Shown here piece after piece: positions 43,733 through 54,819 of a stretch of DNA of 64,000 bases. This DNA is from Pyrenochaeta sp. MPI-SDFR-AT-0127 (Eukaryota > Ascomycota > Dothideomycetes > Pleosporales > Cucurbitariaceae). The stretch is from contig JAGTJM010000048.1 of NCBI GenBank assembly GCA_020747015.1, positions 1 to 64,000 of the forward strand, given 5' to 3'. The notes beneath the pieces were generated by a model that ran no database searches, was not told the origin of the DNA, and worked only from the letters and a program-made list of their open reading frames with translations. The position numbers and the translations under genes are program-made. The number at the start of each line of letters is the position of its first letter. Position 1 is the stretch's first letter.

Positions 43733-44287
43733 TCATATCAATGCAATCATCCTGGTGTTGTATTCTTCTGAAAGCCTTGCCTCTCCATTCACCAACCCTT
43801 GCACATATCTTGACCCAACCAGTTTATGCTCTTCTTTGTCACCATTCACACCCCGCAATACAAATGGTAATTCACCACCCTCAAAAATGCACACCCAATC
43901 GCCCTCTTGCGTCTCCTCAGGCACAGCTCCTAGGAACTTGTTCGCAGTGACGCAAGTCCCCTATAGCGCATTCGCCGGCGAACATTGTCGTGGAACTCTC
44001 GAGCCATGGTCTGCTATTGTCGCTGGCGACTGTCGTGTTTGTCTTTTGGCTTTCTAGTGGTGCGTCACGGCAGCTAGCTTGGAAGGCTTCAAACGTTTTC
44101 GTATATTCTTTGGTAGCAGGTCTTTTCATAAAGGTCATGCCGCATGTTAGTGTACACCAGACGATATCGACAGTCGTGGATTGATCAGGGTATGGCAGCA
44201 GCTGTGTGGCTACTTGGATCATGTCGTTGAGGAACTGTGTTGTTGGCTGTCTCTCCCTTACACGTCCTCTCTCGACCGTTGTGTCGC

Positions 44288-44363
<76 letters not shown>

Positions 44364-44756
44364 TGAGGACCTACACGTTCACTGAGCAAGGACATCTTGT
44401 CGATGATACAACCTTCGACTTCCAATGTGTTTTCGTCGACTACTTTCATCTTGGGGCGAGGTGGTCCTGCCGCGCGATTCGCTGTGCCGAACGACATGCC
44501 TGCCATGCCGAAGCGCCAGGTAGACCAGTCTGGAACCCACTAGGGTAAGTTGAAGGATTTTTTCCCTACATTCCAATACAAAATCTTCATAGGCTGGTGT
44601 AGCTGTATGATGCTGGCGGCAACAGTTATATACATCATTCGATTCGATTGGTTAGTTGTAGTTGACTGGAATCTTGAGGATTTTGCATCTACAGCCAAAC
44701 CAAGCAGAGGATACACCTTGCTTTTGGTAAGGGTGTTTGCCTCTATCGCCTGCTGT
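43733..44756 (-). pseudogene. Broken HET-domain (heterokaryon incompatibility) gene
   Basis: Remnant of a HET-type protein. In order on the minus strand are KVYPLLGLAVDA (the usual DKVxALLGLA step), MYITVAASIIQLH, a conserved WVPDWSTW motif, NTLEVEGCIIDKMS, then after a microsatellite PATKEYTKTFEAF, and finally VPEETQEGDWVCIFEGGELP with YVQGLVNGEA. The conserved Leu-Pro-Ser-Trp position has a TAG stop (44540-44542). The 72-bp TG tract interrupts the reading frame, which ends soon after it. The last part lies in another frame behind a TATAG acceptor at 43961. The N-terminal HET core upstream of 44756 is missing. HET proteins trigger cell death after fusion of unlike strains; this copy looks dead. 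No restored sequence is given. Confidence 0.75.
44289..44360 (+). repeat. (TG)36 microsatellite
   Basis: 72 bases of pure TG dinucleotide inside the HET remnant. On the minus strand it reads as Thr-His repeats. It is a likely source of strain polymorphism. Confidence 0.95.
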
Positions 44757-44992
44757 CATTGTTTTATTTAACCCTTCATTTCCTTGCCCCTTCTACTTAG
44801 GAACGCACCTCCTCAAAGAACTATATCAATTATGTCGCTATCAAAGGCGAGGCAGAATATTTCAGACGTTTTAAAGATCTAATGCAAACGAGTGTGTATT
44901 TGAGTTATGTAAGGTGTCACCAAGCCTATCTGTTCTACATAAAACACTGACCACTATCGCTTCTCTCAAAACCAAGTGGGAGATTAACAGAT

Positions 44993-46372
44993 CTAGTGCA
45001 TATTCATAGGCGCCTCTAGACCGGGAATCTCCGTGTGCCCTATATGCTGTCAGTACGCACGATCTGTATTTGAATATCCAACTTACATTTTTCAAGATCG
45101 TCTTGAACGACCCTCTTGACATTACACTTCTTGGCGACGTCAATGGCCTGGTTTTTCAAGTCTTTACACTTGGCGCCCATGCAGTTAGTAGCATCCATAC
45201 CCTTCTGCAGCTCGTCATCTTGCCATCCAAAAACATAATCTCCATGCTGGCCAAGCCCCGTGTTGTCGCCGTAGCTAAGGTAGAACGGGTTAGGTTCGCC
45301 AGTCTTCCACTCGCTGTTGAATGGTGTTGTGTCCCACACGACTTCGTACATAAGCTGTGGGATGCGAACAGGATGCGTCGAGGGGCAATTTCCACCAAGG
45401 CTGAGGAAGTTGGCAGGACCGGATGTAGGATAGGCAACGTGCGATTTGTGGTCTGGGCTGTCGAGGTTTACACCATCCCAGCAGCTGAAGCATCAATTAG
45501 ATAAACGTTTCTGAAAAGAGGTTTTTCGCATATGCATACGTGGGGAAAAGAATGTTCGAACGAATCCCACCCTTGCAAGGGGCGCTAGGCATCTGTTGAG
45601 TGTCGAGTCTGCGCTCAACATTAGCTGTGGGGGTTGGGATGCGTGCGCTATCGATGATACGACGAACCTGTTATCTGCACATGGAGCGGCATTGTCTCCC
45701 CCAAAGTTAGGTCCAGTGTAGCAGCGGAAGCAATTTTGCATTTTCATCTTGGGATCAACTTTGCGATTGGTTGGGTCACCCGCTAGCATACGGAAGCCCT
45801 GGAGTCCCTGGTCAGCCATCACAACAAACCATGCATGCGATACGTACATGCTGAAAGGCTTTGACCTTCCCTGGCTGAGCTGAGACGTAGTATACAAGAA
45901 CACCGCCGTCAATCTTGGTGCTGAAATCGTCATTGAATTGTCGTCTGTGCAGCAAGGATTAGCTCAATCTTCGACGCAACACAATCAGAGGTACATACGC
46001 CGCACCTAGTTGCCTCACGCGCTTGTACGTGCCGTTCTTTGGCGACTTGAAGTACAAGTTGGCTGTCCAGTAGTTGCTGAGGTCTTTGGAGAAGGCGCAT
46101 GTCGTGCACGAAGCAGTCTTGGAAACATCGCCAGTAGTCATCGTCATATTGAAGCCATTTCCTCCCACGATCTGATGCTGATGAGGAGTTGGAGCCTGGC
46201 CAGGATTTACAAGCGGGTCAAGACGATCAATAACAACTTGCGCGCATCCAAATCTTAACATGGTTGTGCCGCCTTGTCTCTTGTTCAATTTGCTGGTGAG
46301 CCATGTTGGTGCATCTAAAGAAGGAGCCGCCTGTGTGAGTGCAGTCAGGGCGAGAAAAGTAACCCAAAGCAT
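44993..46372 (-). CDS. Secreted DUF1996 protein
   Basis: Six exons on the minus strand: 45999-46372, 45848-45944, 45668-45807, 45540-45608, 45087-45484 and 44993-45039 (374 aa). The signal peptide is MLWVTFLALTALTQA, with cleavage likely before APSLDAP. DUF1996 motifs are RFGCAQVVIDRLDPLVNPG, HQHQIVGGNGFN, SCTTCAFSKDLSNYW, CKGGIRSNILFPTCWDG, IPQLMYEVVWDTTPF and GLGQHGDYVFGWQ. The ending PGLEAPMNMH restores a family-like C-terminus. Conserved His and Cys residues give the domain its core; its activity is not known, though it often occurs with WSC domains in fungi. The last intron has a competing acceptor seven bases upstream, which gives a longer unrelated tail ending at 44871. Introns are 40-60 nt; the second (45808-45847, 40 nt) is very short. 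Confidence 0.85.
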
Positions 46373-47333
46373 CGTGAATTGTCAGTCGTAGTCCGTATTT
46401 GGTGAGTGTTGAGAAGAGAAAGAACCGTGTCGTACGAGTGCGAGTGGTGCTGTTGATAAGCATATGGGTCACGGTATGAGTATTGTCGTTATATGCCGAT
46501 ATTAACGCAACTGCCGAAGTGTTCCTACCAAGTCAACCTGCCCACTACCGATATTGTATCCTACCATCAATATGGCAGTGGCATTCCCTGCTACTTATAG
46601 AGGTAGCATGTGGTCCACTACCTAGTCATAGCAATATATTGTATATGATCGGCTAAAGCTTGAGTGGTTCACACTTCCCTAACCCTGCGATACCATAGAT
46701 GTCAATACGTTGTCAGTGATCAAGTGATATGAGCAAACACGATTGTTGAGGTCGAGTTTGAGTGCGCTGGTGATCAAGTGAAGATGATGAGTCGTATGGT
46801 GGACAGTACATCTACAGCTTTAGCTTTACAAAAATTGGTGATTCAGCTAGATATATGTCCGGTCACACACTGTAGTAATAAACGATCGCTATCATAAATA
46901 TTTTCCTAGTCATCTTCCTGAGGCTGATCTGAGGAGACACTGTATTTATACTGTTCTTGCGCACTTCCTAGCATCCGTTGTCCCGTCAAGGGTACCACTC
47001 CTGTGACGAAAGTTGCGAAGAAAAACGAATAAGTTGTGTCTGCATTGCAGGCGCTCATGGCTTGCTCGAAATGGCTCGGACGAGCTATCTTTCAACCAGT
47101 GGAACGTGCTCGTAACTTGATGTATACATAGCTTCACATGGTCTTCCTGATGATGAAATGGATTGGAAGCTAACCTCGTACGTGCTGTCGCCTGGATGGT
47201 CAACTAATGCGATATAATCTGAGCGAGGCGTATGTTTGTTGTAGCTCGTTCGTTCATCCTGCACCACAGTCGCATATACTGAGCTGATGGAAAGTGGTAG
47301 AATAATTAGCCTCTGCCTTTGTGAGCCATCGAA
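46373..47333. other. Spacer, no gene seen
   Basis: About 960 bp between the DUF1996 start and the next gene's end. A+T-rich. The short ORFs lack motifs. Confidence 0.5.
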
Positions 47334-48291
47334 TTATAGTTTGGGCAATGTTTCCTGAGAGATGCGTACATCGTAGCCGTCATGCGTTGAAGTATGCTTC
47401 ACGCATTTTTCAAGCAATCGACCACCTTCGAACGCAGCAACAATAAAGTCACTGTCGTTCATAATATCAAAGTTTGGAGTTGCTTTCCAAGCGCAGGTTC
47501 GCGCAAATTCGGCCAGGTAGGATAGGACAATGATTCCATTCAGGACGCCCACAATGATGATGTTATCCACCATGGCGGCCATGAACTCCTCAGTGCCTTT
47601 GAGCTTGGTAACACTACTATTATCCGAAATCCGCCTCTCGAGGGCCTTGATGTTGAAGATGAGAGATGTTCCCAACAAACAGCCAGACATGGTGCAACTA
47701 TCAGAGAATGTAAGCCAACCTAGGTCACTCTCGAGCGTGTCCATCAGCGAATCTCCATACAGAGGCCATGGGAGTTCATTGGCACCTGAAGAACTTGTGG
47801 AAGTCAGCTTTCCGGTATTATTACGAATACAACCCACGTCTGCAGATTGAAACTGATATCACACTGTATGCTCTGTAGCTGCATAAACGAATAAAGGTCG
47901 TGAGTCGCGTTCACACCAGTAAAGAATTGCAGGTGAATTTTGTGAGTCTTTTTATCATAGACCCCAGTCCAAGCGAAGAGATCTTGCTCCATCCAAGCAG
48001 TATATGTGACAGTCCCGCCGCGCTGACCTTTCGGGCGCCACCCACTGCTTTGCCATAGGCCTATAGAGCTATTCACAGCATTGATTCTGATGAAAGAATA
48101 TTATGGGCCACTTTTATTGTATAAGCAGGACACACTCGTTTGTATCCCACTTTCTTCGTATTGGTACTACTCGGGAGCAACGACATCCGGAAAATGTGGG
48201 AATCCAGCAGCGGCACCCGCTCCATAGCTCCGACCAACATACGAAAACCCCGTCTTGTCAAATTTGACGTGCCTATTAATGCCTTCTTCAA
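47334..48291 (-). CDS. Unrecognised protein with C-terminal membrane segment, 5' part uncertain
   Basis: The 3' part is well supported as an exon 47334-47839 joined over intron 47840-47916 to an exon ending at 47917. This gives TAWMEQDLFAWTGVYDKKTH, then LQFFT, then DVGCIRNNTGKLTS. Near the C-terminus MVDNIIIVGVLNGIIVLSYL is a clear membrane span, preceded by TMSGCLLGTSLIFNIKALE. Upstream, an ATG frame at 48291 (MKKALIGTSNLTRRGF) cannot be joined to it by a convincing intron, so the N-terminus is unknown or broken. I do not recognise the family. It resembles the many orphan membrane proteins of pleosporalean accessory regions. Confidence 0.5.
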
Positions 48292-48409
48292 TGAGTGAAG
48301 CCTCGCGGGTAGTTGGCAAAGGGGTTACCCTGAAAAGCTAAGTATCATAAGAAAAGAAGCGCTGGCGACACCCACTCCTTCGATCCATATCTGGCCAGTC
48401 TGTCAGAGA

Positions 48410-49144
48410 GTGACTCACAGACCACATCACCCACTCTCATCGTCCAAAACCCCGTCCGGCACGCCGACCACGTCCGAGACCTCCTCCCCAACTCTGACTT
48501 CTTCAGAAGTTCTCAGCGCCACTTCCTCGTCGAGTCCGGCTACAAGCTCTACCCCAACACCACAAATTACTACTCTACCTGCTGGTCCAAACATTGCCCT
48601 GAATCCTGGCTTCGAAACCACAACCGGCAGTGGAAGCGGAAATACAGCTGCATTTTGGACTCTCGCCGGTTCTGTGCCCTACCCAGTCACCTTCGCAGCG
48701 GCTGCGCACGGTGGATAAAAGTATATATAAGCTTTATCACACAATCCATGTTACAATGTACTGAGCTAAGACAACCGTTGCAGGGTCCTTCTCAACAACA
48801 ACCCCGCAAACCCGCCCAGTGTATCCCAGAGCTTTGCCGGGCTCGACACTACCCGACCTTATGTTGTCAAATTTAATTTGAACCCATACACTGTCGCTAC
48901 CGGTAAATCCTGTACACTCAACGTCGCCCTCAACGGTGTCATTGTGTCAAGCACTTCAAGGACAAGCGGAACAAACGCAATCAGTTGGACCCTGGCCACG
49001 TCAGATTCTGTGACCCCTACTACCACAACTGGAAAGTTACAATTCCAGCACACGTGTACTGGGGGATCGGGTAGTAATTCTTTTCTTATCGACGACGTGA
49101 GCTTCTGTCTAGCCGAGACTACAATATTGATACCAAGCAGATAG
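48410..49144 (+). pseudogene. Fragment of a Ser/Thr-rich extracellular protein
   Basis: The frame opens at 48410 in a Ser/Thr/Pro linker (TSETSSPTLTSSE, SSSSPATSSTPTPQ). It then enters a folded domain: GPNIALNPGFETTTGSGSGN, FWTLAGSVPYPV, LLNNNPANPPSVSQSFAGLD, SCTLNVALNGV and NSFLIDDVSFCL. The NPGFE opening and IDDVSFC ending are typical of carbohydrate-binding-like beta-sandwich domains in fungal secreted proteins. No ATG or signal peptide precedes it, so the 5' end is missing. With the usual-looking intron 48721-48783, a TAA (48716) stands just before the donor. An alternative intron 48711-48765 avoids the stop. It is probably a relic. Confidence 0.45.
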
Positions 49145-49380
49145 AGTTGAGGTTGCAAGGAACTTCTGCTCTAGTACAAGATAAAGGTAGAAGTTTGATA
49201 GAAAAACAGATTGATGGCTAGTCATCTATTGAAATATATTATTATTGCTGAACAAGAACTTCAATATCATAATTTAGCTTTTTCTGGTGCAGCATATTCC
49301 GCGCACACAAGCACGTGACTACAGCTCCGGGCCAATTGGAGCCCCTAGAGCGCATAGGTAAGAGTACTAAAGTTAAGCAC

Positions 49381-49530
49381 AAGATCAAGTAGTTGAGTAG
49401 ATAATTAAGCAGGAAATCGAGCAGGAAACCGAGCAGGAAATCAGGTGATGAGCAAGAGATCGAGCAGTTAAACAGGAGTTTTATATCCTGCTCAACTACT
49501 CGATCTCCTGCTTAAGCTCCTGCTTGACTT
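49381..49530. repeat. Fold-back repeat with AGCAGGA units
   Basis: The left half repeats variants of AGCAGGAAATCG (at about 49409, 49420, 49432). The right half contains the reverse complement (TCCTGCTCAACTACTCGATC, then TCCTGCTTAAGC twice). The two arms meet near 49478 and could form an imperfect hairpin of about 50 bp per arm. It could be a small miniature element or a local palindromic duplication. Confidence 0.6.
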
Positions 49531-50959
49531 TGGCGTTCCTATTACCCTATTAGATATAGTGCTTTGTGTGCCGCCGAATAGCGAAAACGTATGTGCCGAA
49601 TATGCTACACCTGTGATAAGAGACATAGACAAACAGAGGGAGGTAGATAAGTGGTAAATTAGTCTAAGTATCAAATACCGATAGGGTAGTGACTAGGAGT
49701 ATAATGCGTGTATCGCTTCAAGCCTTAAAACTGGTAGGTATAAAATGTCTAGTAAGACCTCCATCACGTGGCCTAACGTTTAGAGACCGTTGTTTTTAGC
49801 GGCATACACCCTCAGTTTTATCGGTATATGTCACGGAGTCGACATGATAGATGCACAATGCATCTGTCTAAATGGTTCGATGTGGCGCCGTCTCGTCCAC
49901 ATATCGCAAGTCGCTCAGCGCATTGTGAAGGGACCGCGTAACGCAGATTCGAGCCAGCCCACCTTCTGTGTTGACGAGGATTTCATGCTCTTTGTCTAGA
50001 CTGTCCCATTCGTACGAGAGCGCTTCATATTAAGGGTAGCTGTCGAGACTGACATGCTGGATTCGACCGACGATAGGCGCTGTGTTGCCCCCCGAATGCA
50101 ATTCAAACAGCCTGATTTGCCGTGGCGCAGCAAGGGGAATATACCGATACTCTGGGACTGGAGGCCACGTCTGCTGAAAAAACACGACTGTGGGTCAACA
50201 GCGGCTGCGGATCGGGTGCCATTGCTTTGTTCGCTTGGGAATGGTCATTACTGCTTCTGAAGTGGGATGGTACACCCGACCTTCACGTGCATCATCACTC
50301 CGCTCAACACCGTATTACGATTATTTTTCAGCTGCCTTTGCATGAACGAGAAAATATGGCAACTATGCACATTTCAACGAAGAGAAGACAAGGATGTTTG
50401 CAGGTTCTGATGCTCCGACATTGATCGCCCCACGCTTCTGTGATTCTGACTCGAGGGCACGTACAGGCATTCATTCGAGGACAAAGCTTGGCATTGCTTG
50501 TGCCTTGATTTTCTGAGGCATTTTCTGGCGCCAAAAAGCTTAGTAGAGCTTAGCCACGCAATCACACCCCTACCATCATGCAGTGTGGCACGACTAAGGG
50601 CAGCAAGTTACGAATACCGCCGAGCAAGAGCCAATAGCTGTGCGCGGAAAAGAGCTGAGCCACCGGCGAATGCCCTCTTTGTCAAGCCGCCAAAGCCGCG
50701 CGATTTAGTATCAAGCTGAGGCGTTATTAAAAACGATAGTAGGGGGTGCATGTGGCTGTTCACTGGGATTTGACAACCAATTGATCGAGCCACTGTGGCT
50801 CGGTGTGACGATCCGACCATGTATTTCTCTGGATCAAGGTTTGCGTCAAACAACCGGCTTGCGCGGATGACGGGGGCTTAGAGATGGGCCATGGCAAAGC
50901 TTGAGTCGCTCTCTCTAAGCTGGTCAAAAGGTTACTAAGTAGCCTCGTGTTGGAAGACG

Positions 50960-50966
50960 TATAAAG
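50960..50966 (+). promoter_or_regulatory. TATA box upstream of the CaaX peptide
   Basis: TATAAAG, about 253 bp before the ATG at 51219. It is followed by an A/C-rich leader with no upstream gene, consistent with a strongly regulated gene. A match by eye only. Confidence 0.4.
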
Positions 50967-51218
50967 AGGAGTTGATATCCCCAGAACTAAGGAACAAACT
51001 CAGAGCTCAGCTTCAAGTCCATACACCACCTGGCACTACACTCTTGTCACGAACATCTCTCCGATATTTACTATCATTCGTATACATCTGTCGACATATA
51101 GCCTCATTTATTCGTAAACTCCATCACCTATCCAGTACGTCCATACTAACAGTTTTGTCGACGAGACAATACTAATTTTACGGCCAGACCTTCTTACCCG
51201 TTCCTTCATACCATCATC

Positions 51219-51338
51219 ATGCCTGGCAGCATCGCTTCCTCTGTCTCCTCCATCATCAAGCCCCAGCCCGTCCTCTCTTGCGGCGAGGAGTGTGACTGCT
51301 GCGGCTGTGACGAATCCTGCTGGTGTGTCGTCATGTAA
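51219..51338 (+). CDS. 39-aa Cys-rich peptide with CaaX box, candidate a-factor-type pheromone precursor
   Basis: Short uninterrupted ORF of 39 codons. It begins MPGSIASSVSSIIKPQPV, then a dense Cys segment CGEECDCCGCDESCWC, and ends CVVM. The last four residues form a canonical farnesylation (CaaX) box. Ascomycete lipopeptide mating pheromone precursors are 20-40 residues and often end in CVVM or CVIM after a Trp or Tyr, as in this Trp-Cys-Val-Val-Met ending. Seven Cys in 16 residues is not typical of known a-factors and also suits a metallothionein-like metal binder. It sits alone between accessory DNA and the 3' end of THI6, with a TATA box and a leader-like sequence upstream. ORF limits are sure, function is inference. 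Confidence 0.6.
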   Translation: MPGSIASSVSSIIKPQPVLSCGEECDCCGCDESCWCVVM

Positions 51339-51509
51339 AGCACCTACAACCGACAATCGAGTAACAGACTACATTACATGGTGGGAGCAGTATGGAGCAT
51401 TCGGCAGCGTTCATAGCAAACGGCAGGTAGCATTGGAACAAGGAGAATCTTATTTCGTGGCCAAACAGTATTATTGTCTCTATCCCGTCGTACAGTCTAC
51501 TTTAACACT

Positions 51510-53310
51510 TCATGTTTCTCTCAAGAGCCCAGCATCAGTAATGTCTTTGATACACGTCACCTTAGCCAACCCCTCCCAAGTCGCCTTTCCTTCTGCCAGC
51601 TCTACTCCCCGGTTGTACAGCTCGTCGATGAATGCCGGCACAAATGTGCCCGGGCCCTTCACATCTTCTCGCTTCGCAGCATACTCGGCAGCAATTTCGT
51701 AATGCAGTATCCCCGCAATTGCAGCGTGTAGCTTATCCCCTTGATTCGCAGCCAGATATGCCGACAGTGTAGTGCCGAGCGTGCAGCCGCTACCTGTAAT
51801 CATTCCCAGGTATTCATGACCGTTGGCGATTGTGTATGTTCGGATCCCATCACTGACGATATCCGTAACACCTGTCATTAGCACAATGTTGCGCTCGCGT
51901 GCTGCGACGTAGGAGACAATGTATGCCCTCTGTTCGAGTGTGAAGAGCGAGTCTCCGCTGTCTACTCCTCGTTGCTGCAAAGTATCTTCAAGAGTAAGAC
52001 CTGAAGCACGCGCTACTTGCATAATTTCTCGCTCATTTCCCTTAATAAGGTCGAAATACCCACTCTTCATTAACGTTGCTAATGCTTCTCTTCTGACGCT
52101 CGTAGCTCCTGCGCCCACAGGATCCAAAACAATTGGTCCACCAGCAGCATTGTACGCCGATATTGCCTTTTGGTAGTTGAGAAGTCCATCGGGCGTCACA
52201 GTTCCCATGTTTACTACAAGCGCACCGCCGAGCTTAGATAGATCGGCAGCCTCTTCGCCGTAATTTGCCATGATAGGACTGGCACCGACAGATAGGGCGA
52301 CATTGGCGGCGAAGTTCTGCACGACGAGATTTGTCATGTTATGACTTAGCGGAGATTTCTCGCGTACGCTTTTGGTCGCTTTGACAGCTTCATTGAGTAA
52401 ATGGTTGATTTCATCTTCCTCTTTTTCGAGCCAGAAGTGCGGTTCGCTAGATTTTGACTTGAAAGGTGGAGGGGTCTTTAGCAGTTGGGAAAGATGTTGA
52501 GAAGACGCTTTTGGGTCTGAGGCGCCAACTATGGCGGATACTACAGCTACGCCGTCGATGGTCTTTGGCTTTGAGTTGTTCGGGGAGGGAGCAGAGAGTT
52601 GGTGGATTATGCGTTGCAGGTTTGATGCATTGACGCCACCTATACACACTGTCATTACAGCCTTCTCCTGCTCGCTGCCATTTCCAAGATACCGCAAGAT
52701 CTTCCGGATTCCATTTACGCCAATGATGTCTTTAGTGTTCTTCTTCGTGTTTGTAGCATACAGCGTTCCGATACCCAGATAATCCGCTCCACGCTCGACA
52801 GCTATGCGGGCTTCTTCAACCGAGGAAACGGTGGCACCGATGATTTTGTCGGCCCCAAGAATTTGGCGGGCTGAGGCAATGGACATGTCATCTTGACCTA
52901 GATGGACACCTTCACAGCCAACCGCGAGAGCAACGTCCACACGGTCGTTGATTAACAGGGGAATGCTGTGGGCTTTGCATTTCTCGTGAAGCTTCTTCGC
53001 CGCGGTAATTAGAACGCCGGTATCGGAAGTTTTGTCTCTGTATTGTACGATCGTCACACCTTGGAATAAAGGTCAGTCGATATCGTAGTGGATGAGAACA
53101 ATCGTTGAGTACAATCGTTTAGTTCGAAATGTCCTCGAAGCATGTGACATCCGAGAGACCGTAAGACGCCTGCAGGTGAGGATACCAGGGGAGAGTACAC
53201 GAACCTCCAAGTAGAGCCTGTTCAACAACTTGGACGAGATCTCTGGAGCCAAGTATGGCTTCCGTGGAATCAGTCACGAGATATAAAGAGTAATCGACCT
53301 GAGCCTTCAT
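51510..53310 (-). CDS. THI6: THI6, bifunctional thiamine phosphate synthase/hydroxyethylthiazole kinase
   Basis: Joins the pyrimidine and thiazole halves of thiamine and also phosphorylates hydroxyethylthiazole. Exons are 53205-53310 and 51510-53059 (551 aa) with a 145-nt intron. The N-terminal synthase half has DYSLYLVTDST, VTIVQYRDKTSDT, LLINDRVDVALAVGCEG, VHLGQDDM and GADYLGIGTLYAT. The C-terminal kinase half has SPLSHNMTNLVVQNFAANV, GASPIMANYGEEAADL, VLDPVGAGATSVRRE, LIKGNEREI and ITGSGCTLGTTLSAYLA. Splicing at the intron gives LLGGVTIVQYRD. No TPP riboswitch motif (CUGAGA) was seen in the intron. Convergent with the CaaX peptide, 171 bp apart. Confidence 0.92.
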
Positions 53311-54819
53311 GTTTACGCTTTGTTGTGATGATCGCGTCTGAATATCCGCAGGGCCAAACCCCCCACTTGGAGTCAAAACTTCACTCGCTAGAAGCAATGC
53401 GTAATGTTGAACGCTAGCCGCGTTTCTGCAGTAGGCTATTCGATTAGCACCGCCAAGAATGGGCAGGAGTTGAATCCTGTGTGCGAAAAAGATTCTTTGA
53501 TTGCAACATGTGTGATGTACTCGTGTAATCATAGATCGTGGAGAGGCACGCTATGGAACAAGGCTACCCCACACTTGCACAGTGTACTGTTATACATGTG
53601 GCCAACGAATGTGAGAACTGCAAGTTCAAGCAAGGCATTGACTAATGGACTTCATCGCAGTGTTGGGGACAAGATATGTTGTAGCACTGCCCAATTTGCG
53701 GCTGGGTCGAGGCAACTGGCAGAGCGTTGCATGGTGATTTCCGCGGATCTTTCGACAGCAGACCCCCTTGACTTTGAAACCTTTACGAGAACTGACTTGG
53801 TTGGCTAAAGCTGACCATGACTGCCTAGAATGAGTCCTTCAAGAGGCTGTAAGGAATGTGTCGTGCTGAAATCAGATCTCTCCTCATCGTACTACGCTGC
53901 TGTAGCGAATCGGGGACGTCGGGAGCAGCATGCAATCTCCTGGAGCACCCATCTGACGGTCTAAGCAGGCGTCTGGTCAGGCCAGGAATCCGCCCATGAT
54001 CGACAGAGACGCAACTGGGAGCGCTGTCAGCCTTGCCTGCGAGTAAGAACAAGTCAATCGTCTGCAGATATGCGGACGAGGGCCGTCCAACACAGCCATC
54101 GCCAGACAATCCATTGCCTGAGCGCGGGGCTTGCAGACGGGCTGGAGGAATGACACGCAGCGGGGCGGAAGTGGCTGTTTGCTGGTTCGAGTGACTGCGT
54201 GGTGCCGTGGGTGGGTCGTAGTGGCTCGGCAGAAACTGATTTTTAGACTCCGGGCGGGCATCCACATATAATAATACCTCCCCCCTCGAACACCCACCCC
54301 CCAAAGCCAACACACTCACGCTCTCACCCAACCCTCACACAACGCAGATCCATCAGACAAGCCCGCCCGTCCCCAGTGACCGCCACTGGCAACAGCACTA
54401 CAGAGCCCCCAACACGCGCCAAACCGCCTGCTGCGTCGCACCCCGCGACCTGTCCAAACCGCCACCTCTGCCGTTAGGCCGCAAGCACCAAACCGCACAC
54501 CAGAGTCGTCAACGACAACTGCGTTATATGTATTCGCGCCAAAGCAACGCCTTCCGAGTCGAACCTCCCCCCAAACTGCAAAAATTTCGCAGTACGCGAA
54601 TACCTAGCAGTTCCCACCACCACACCAACGGCTAATATCCTGCCTTCCTCTGACCTCAAAGTCACATATACACCCCCATACACACCCCCGCAAACCAGAG
54701 ACTGCATCTACTGCATGTCTCTTTCGGCCCTCATCAAAATTCTCGACCTGTCCTTGCTCGTCCGTCCGCTGCACCAGAAGTAATCCCCTTTTACACCAGT
54801 CCTCTCCACTACCGTCAAC
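53311..54819. promoter_or_regulatory. Divergent spacer between THI6 and eIF5
   Basis: 1.5 kb with no gene seen. The last 500 bp before eIF5 are very rich in C and A (ACCGCC, CCAAACC runs), as in strongly expressed fungal leaders. A TATA-like ACATATAATAAT lies at 54264-54275. Confidence 0.5.

Larger units (their letters stand above)
49145..51218. other. 2-kb accessory spacer leading to the CaaX ORF
   Basis: No long ORF with coding character. It holds the fold-back repeat at 49381-49530 and, near its end, a TATA box and CT/AC-rich leader in front of the CaaX peptide ORF. Short frames at 50498-50719 and 50608-50853 lack motifs. Confidence 0.45.

Noticed and set aside
44237..44548. ORFs through the TG microsatellite (Cys-Val repeats)
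   Set aside because: They are open only because the dinucleotide repeat has no stops. The HET remnant on the other strand explains the flanks.
44529..44556. A 29-nt intron that would remove the TAG in the HET motif
   Set aside because: A GTAGGG donor and the CCCTAG acceptor exist, but 29 nt is shorter than any other intron here, so the stop is taken as real.
53060..53310. TPP riboswitch in the 145-nt THI6 intron
   Set aside because: The intron is long for this genome and the pathway is right. But the conserved CUGAGA and matching P1/P2 elements were not found on the coding strand.
53825..54331. 168-codon minus-strand ORF upstream of eIF5
   Set aside because: No family features. It lies in the C-rich leader region, whose complement is poor in stop codons.
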